The notes beneath the pieces are model-generated. The model was not told where the DNA came from. It searched no databases and saw nothing but the letters and a program-made list of their open reading frames with translations. The position numbers were made by a program, and so were the translations under genes. Shown here piece after piece: positions 61,651-64,000 of a stretch of 64,000 nucleotides of DNA; within the stretch, counting starts at the first letter, position 1, and every line of letters begins with the position of its first letter. Source of the DNA: Prorocentrum cordatum (Eukaryota; Sar; Dinophyceae; Prorocentrales; Prorocentraceae); assembly GCA_963575745.1 (NCBI GenBank), contig CAUYUJ010015828.1, positions 62,001-126,000 of the forward strand. Reading direction: 5' to 3'.

Positions 61651-62509
61651 TTTGTCAGTCCGCGGGCGCCAAGTGGTCCAAGACAGTCAGAGGCTGGTCA
61701 GCAAGCGTTGGGGTGCACCGTGAATGAGTTGAGGCGCGAAGACGAAAAGGAACAGGGAAGAAGGAGGAGCCCGCTCAGACCATGAACGCCGGCGCGGGGA
61801 TGCCGTCGTAGATCTTGTCTGCGAGCGGCGTGCGCAACAGAAGCCCCACACGCAAAAACACATAATCCAACGCAAGGAATTGCAACGCAATGGCACGCGA
61901 AGCAGTCGAAACGCAGTGTGAGAACAGTATGCTGCAAGCGAAATGTGATGCACCTCAGCGCAACGCAATTCAATGCAACAGCGATGCGAAGGCAGCGCGG
62001 GATGATTACAACACGACGCGCGCCAGAGTCACTGCAAACCAATGCAAACGCATGGCGTGGTAACCTTTCAGTGATGCTTGTGACCACTCTGCCACAGCGC
62101 GAATGTGAATCGAGGTGCGTGGCGCGAGCCCATCCTCAAGCGATGTTGCGTCGAGGCAAAGTGTCCATGAGCACAGACACCGCCCACCGTCGTGATACAA
62201 CGGCGCGGAGTGAGTTCCAGACAACGTTGAGAAAGTTATTCCTGCAGCGTGGACAAGCGGGGTGCGTGCACCCCCGACGGCGGAGCGTTTCCCGTATGAA
62301 GAGCACGTGCGGAGTAAGTTGTAACACGGTAGTGAACCCATCAGATCTAAAGAGAACTTGGGTGTGGGCCGAAGCCTACGCCGCCGCTGGACCCCATATT
62401 GTAGGATCCTACACGGGGATGGGCACAACGCTAGGAACGCCACCGGGGCCAAATGAAGTCTCAAACGAGAGCCCCGATGTGAAAAGGAACTGCTCTCCAT
62501 CCGTGTAGC
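61651..62509. other. no recognised gene; AACGCAATGC minisatellite words
   Basis: CGCAACGCAATTCAATGCAA and related words at 61870-62060 give a weak tandem pattern. No coding motif in either strand. Confidence 0.35.
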
Positions 62510-62860
62510 TGCTGCACAAGCTTCTATTTCGTAACGTTACAAGTCTCAAGCGGAAGTCCATTCTAAAATGGATCGCTTTTCATCCGCGTAATTGTCGGAA
62601 GTTTTAAAGCGAATGCTCGCGGCGCTAAGCTGATAGCCACGTTTAGAAAAACGACCGCTCCTCGATCCGAGTAAGTGCTGGATGCTTTTAAGACGAATGT
62701 GCGTGGTGCTCCAGCGAGAACTACATTTGACTACCCCCCCGCCCTCCATCCGAGTAGTTGCTGGAAGTTTGTAGGGCGCATGTGGGCGGCGCTACGGCGA
62801 GAGCCACACGATGAAAATCACCCGTCCTCCATACGTGAAATTGTTGAGATGTTTCAGATT
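62510..62860. repeat. tandem about 85-bp repeat family F, locus 4 (inverted)
   Basis: In reverse complement the units carry CGGATGGAGGGCGG, CACTTTGAA-like, GTGGCTCTCGCCGTAGCGCC and GCGCACAT. Plus-strand landmarks are CCATCCGTGTAG, TCATCCGCGTAA, CGATCCGAGTAAG and CCATCCGAGTAGT. Confidence 0.8.
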
Positions 62861-63759
62861 TCGGGGCCATGCGTGGGGAAGGATACTCGGATAATCAGAC
62901 GCGTCTGGTGGTCAGATGGTCTGTGGAGTTGTCCATGATGACGTGGGATGATGGAGAAGGAGGAGGCAGGACGCACAAGTGATGAGTAAGAGAGGAATCG
63001 TGCCACTCGGGCCATCTCAAGGCGATCTCGGCCCCTCCATGGTTAGCTTGTCCTTGGAGAGGGGTCTGGGGTTGTCCTGGGCCGTCGAGGGCCCCTGAGA
63101 GGGTCCCTCAAGAGCTGCATGTGTAGTGTCTGCCACGGCAAACCGACAAACAGTAAGTGGGGTCCTGGGAGGCAAGACGGGCCTTCGGTGCTTCCTTGGG
63201 TGGTCATCGAGGGCGCCTTGGGGACATATTGCGGTTCGCGGCTGTGGATTGAAATATTGTGGAGCTCGAGCAGCGAAAACGCTGTTCAGGGTCACAAGCG
63301 TGGTTATAGATTCGGCACGGTCTTGAGAAATTCAGCCAGGGAGGACAGACAGCAACTGTGCAGATTCTGAGCAGAGTATATGGGGGGGGGGGGGCAGTGT
63401 CTTGTCTAGACTGGTCCAGCGCTCTTGGGTGCCGCTGCTGGTGCCGGTGGTTCAGCTTGTGCCAGACAGGGAAACGACACTTGCGCTCACCAGAGGGATC
63501 GCTGGGGCTTCCGAGTGCAAGAGTTGTTTTTGCTCCCGCGTGCTGGGGCCGCGAAGTTCGAACTGGCTTCGTGTTGGACGACCTTCGGCCGCATCTTCGC
63601 ACGCGCGTCGTCCTCGTAGTCCTCCTGCTCATCTTCCTCCGCCCTCGCTCCCTCGCTCCCTTCCTCCCTCCCGCCACTTCCCTCCCTCGCTCGTTTCCTC
63701 CCTCCTCCCTCCTCCTCGGCCTCCTGCCTCCTGCCTTCCCGCCCTCCTCTGTCATGCGC
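62861..63759. other. no recognised gene
   Basis: Mixed-composition DNA with a poly-G run at 63381-63392 and a CCTCCCTC-rich tail from 63630. No coding motif seen. Confidence 0.25.
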
Positions 63760-63883
63760 GAGGGGAGGAGGAGGAGGAGGAGGAGGAGGAGGAGGAGGAG
63801 GAGGAGGAGGAGGAGGAGCACGAGGAGGAGGAGGAGGAGGAGGAGGAGGAGGAGGAGGAGGAGGAGGAGGAGGAGGAGGAGGA

Positions 63884-63916
<33 letters not shown>

Positions 63917-64000
63917 GGAGGAGGAGGAGGGGAGGAGGAGGAGGAGGAGGAGAAGGAAGAGGAAGAGGAGGAGGAGAAGCAGGAGGAGGAGGAGGAGGAG
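63760..64000. repeat. GGA triplet array reaching the window edge
   Basis: GGAGGAGGA with a poly-G run near 63884-63892, continuing past the end. Confidence 0.95.

Overview
The window looks like nuclear DNA of a dinoflagellate. Four kinds of evidence point there. Three near-complete relics of the dinoflagellate trans-spliced leader (DinoSL) lie at 24131-24151, 25796-25816 and 52416-52436. There is an intronless gene with a MEI2-type C-terminal RRM, a family strongly expanded in dinoflagellates. The retroelement proteins are degenerate Ty1/copia and LINE types. The DNA is GC-rich and saturated with trinucleotide microsatellites and short inverted-repeat elements. A Prorocentrum-like host is my guess; species cannot be fixed from this sequence alone. 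Most long open frames are artefacts of triplet repeats (poly-Arg, poly-Ser, poly-Glu, poly-Pro, poly-Asp and so on).

Left part, 1-12917, minus strand: one Ty1/copia-like polyprotein reads from right to left as gag (12917-11396), CCHC nucleocapsid (about 10900-10855), aspartic protease (8520-7962), integrase (about 4680-3240), reverse transcriptase (2578-2362, 2199-2039, 1020-760) and RNase H (running off the left edge). It is cut apart by MITE-like elements, a satellite-bearing repeat, triplet arrays and dispersed repeats, and carries many frameshifts.

13000-25000: a last-exon-like fragment of a single-pass membrane protein (13358-13626) stands in a field of inverted-repeat elements. It includes an 865-bp imperfect palindrome (18165-19028), a MITE nested in another MITE (19924-20080 inside 19900-20255) and tandem arrays of an about 85-bp repeat found at four loci.

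25795-30737, plus strand: a full-length-looking LINE. It starts with a DinoSL relic, has an intact 362-residue ORF1 and a broken ORF2 (endonuclease, reverse transcriptase, CCHC tail), and lies between two CCT microsatellites.

31000-52000: almost entirely repeats. These are an octamer array (32190-32820), CATA arrays (36500-37350), a 1.5-kb tandem duplication of GATGATG-rich modules (37390-40420), TTGGGGCC-type mosaics, an about 365-bp satellite (42420-43930), an ATC array, a tandem array at 46030-47580, a dodecamer array (49040-49540) and a 249-bp higher-order repeat (49855-50665).

52400-64000: the MEI2-like retrogene (CDS 52543-53481, DinoSL relic 106 nt upstream), further MITEs, a second minus-strand LINE relic (57598-55800, coiled coil plus endonuclease-like segment), CGTCGT-type arrays, a second copy of a dispersed 0.9-kb repeat (60690-61650) and a final GGA array. 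Intact protein-coding candidates are few: the MEI2-like gene, LINE ORF1 and perhaps the membrane-protein exon. No rRNA, tRNA or CRISPR array was recognised.
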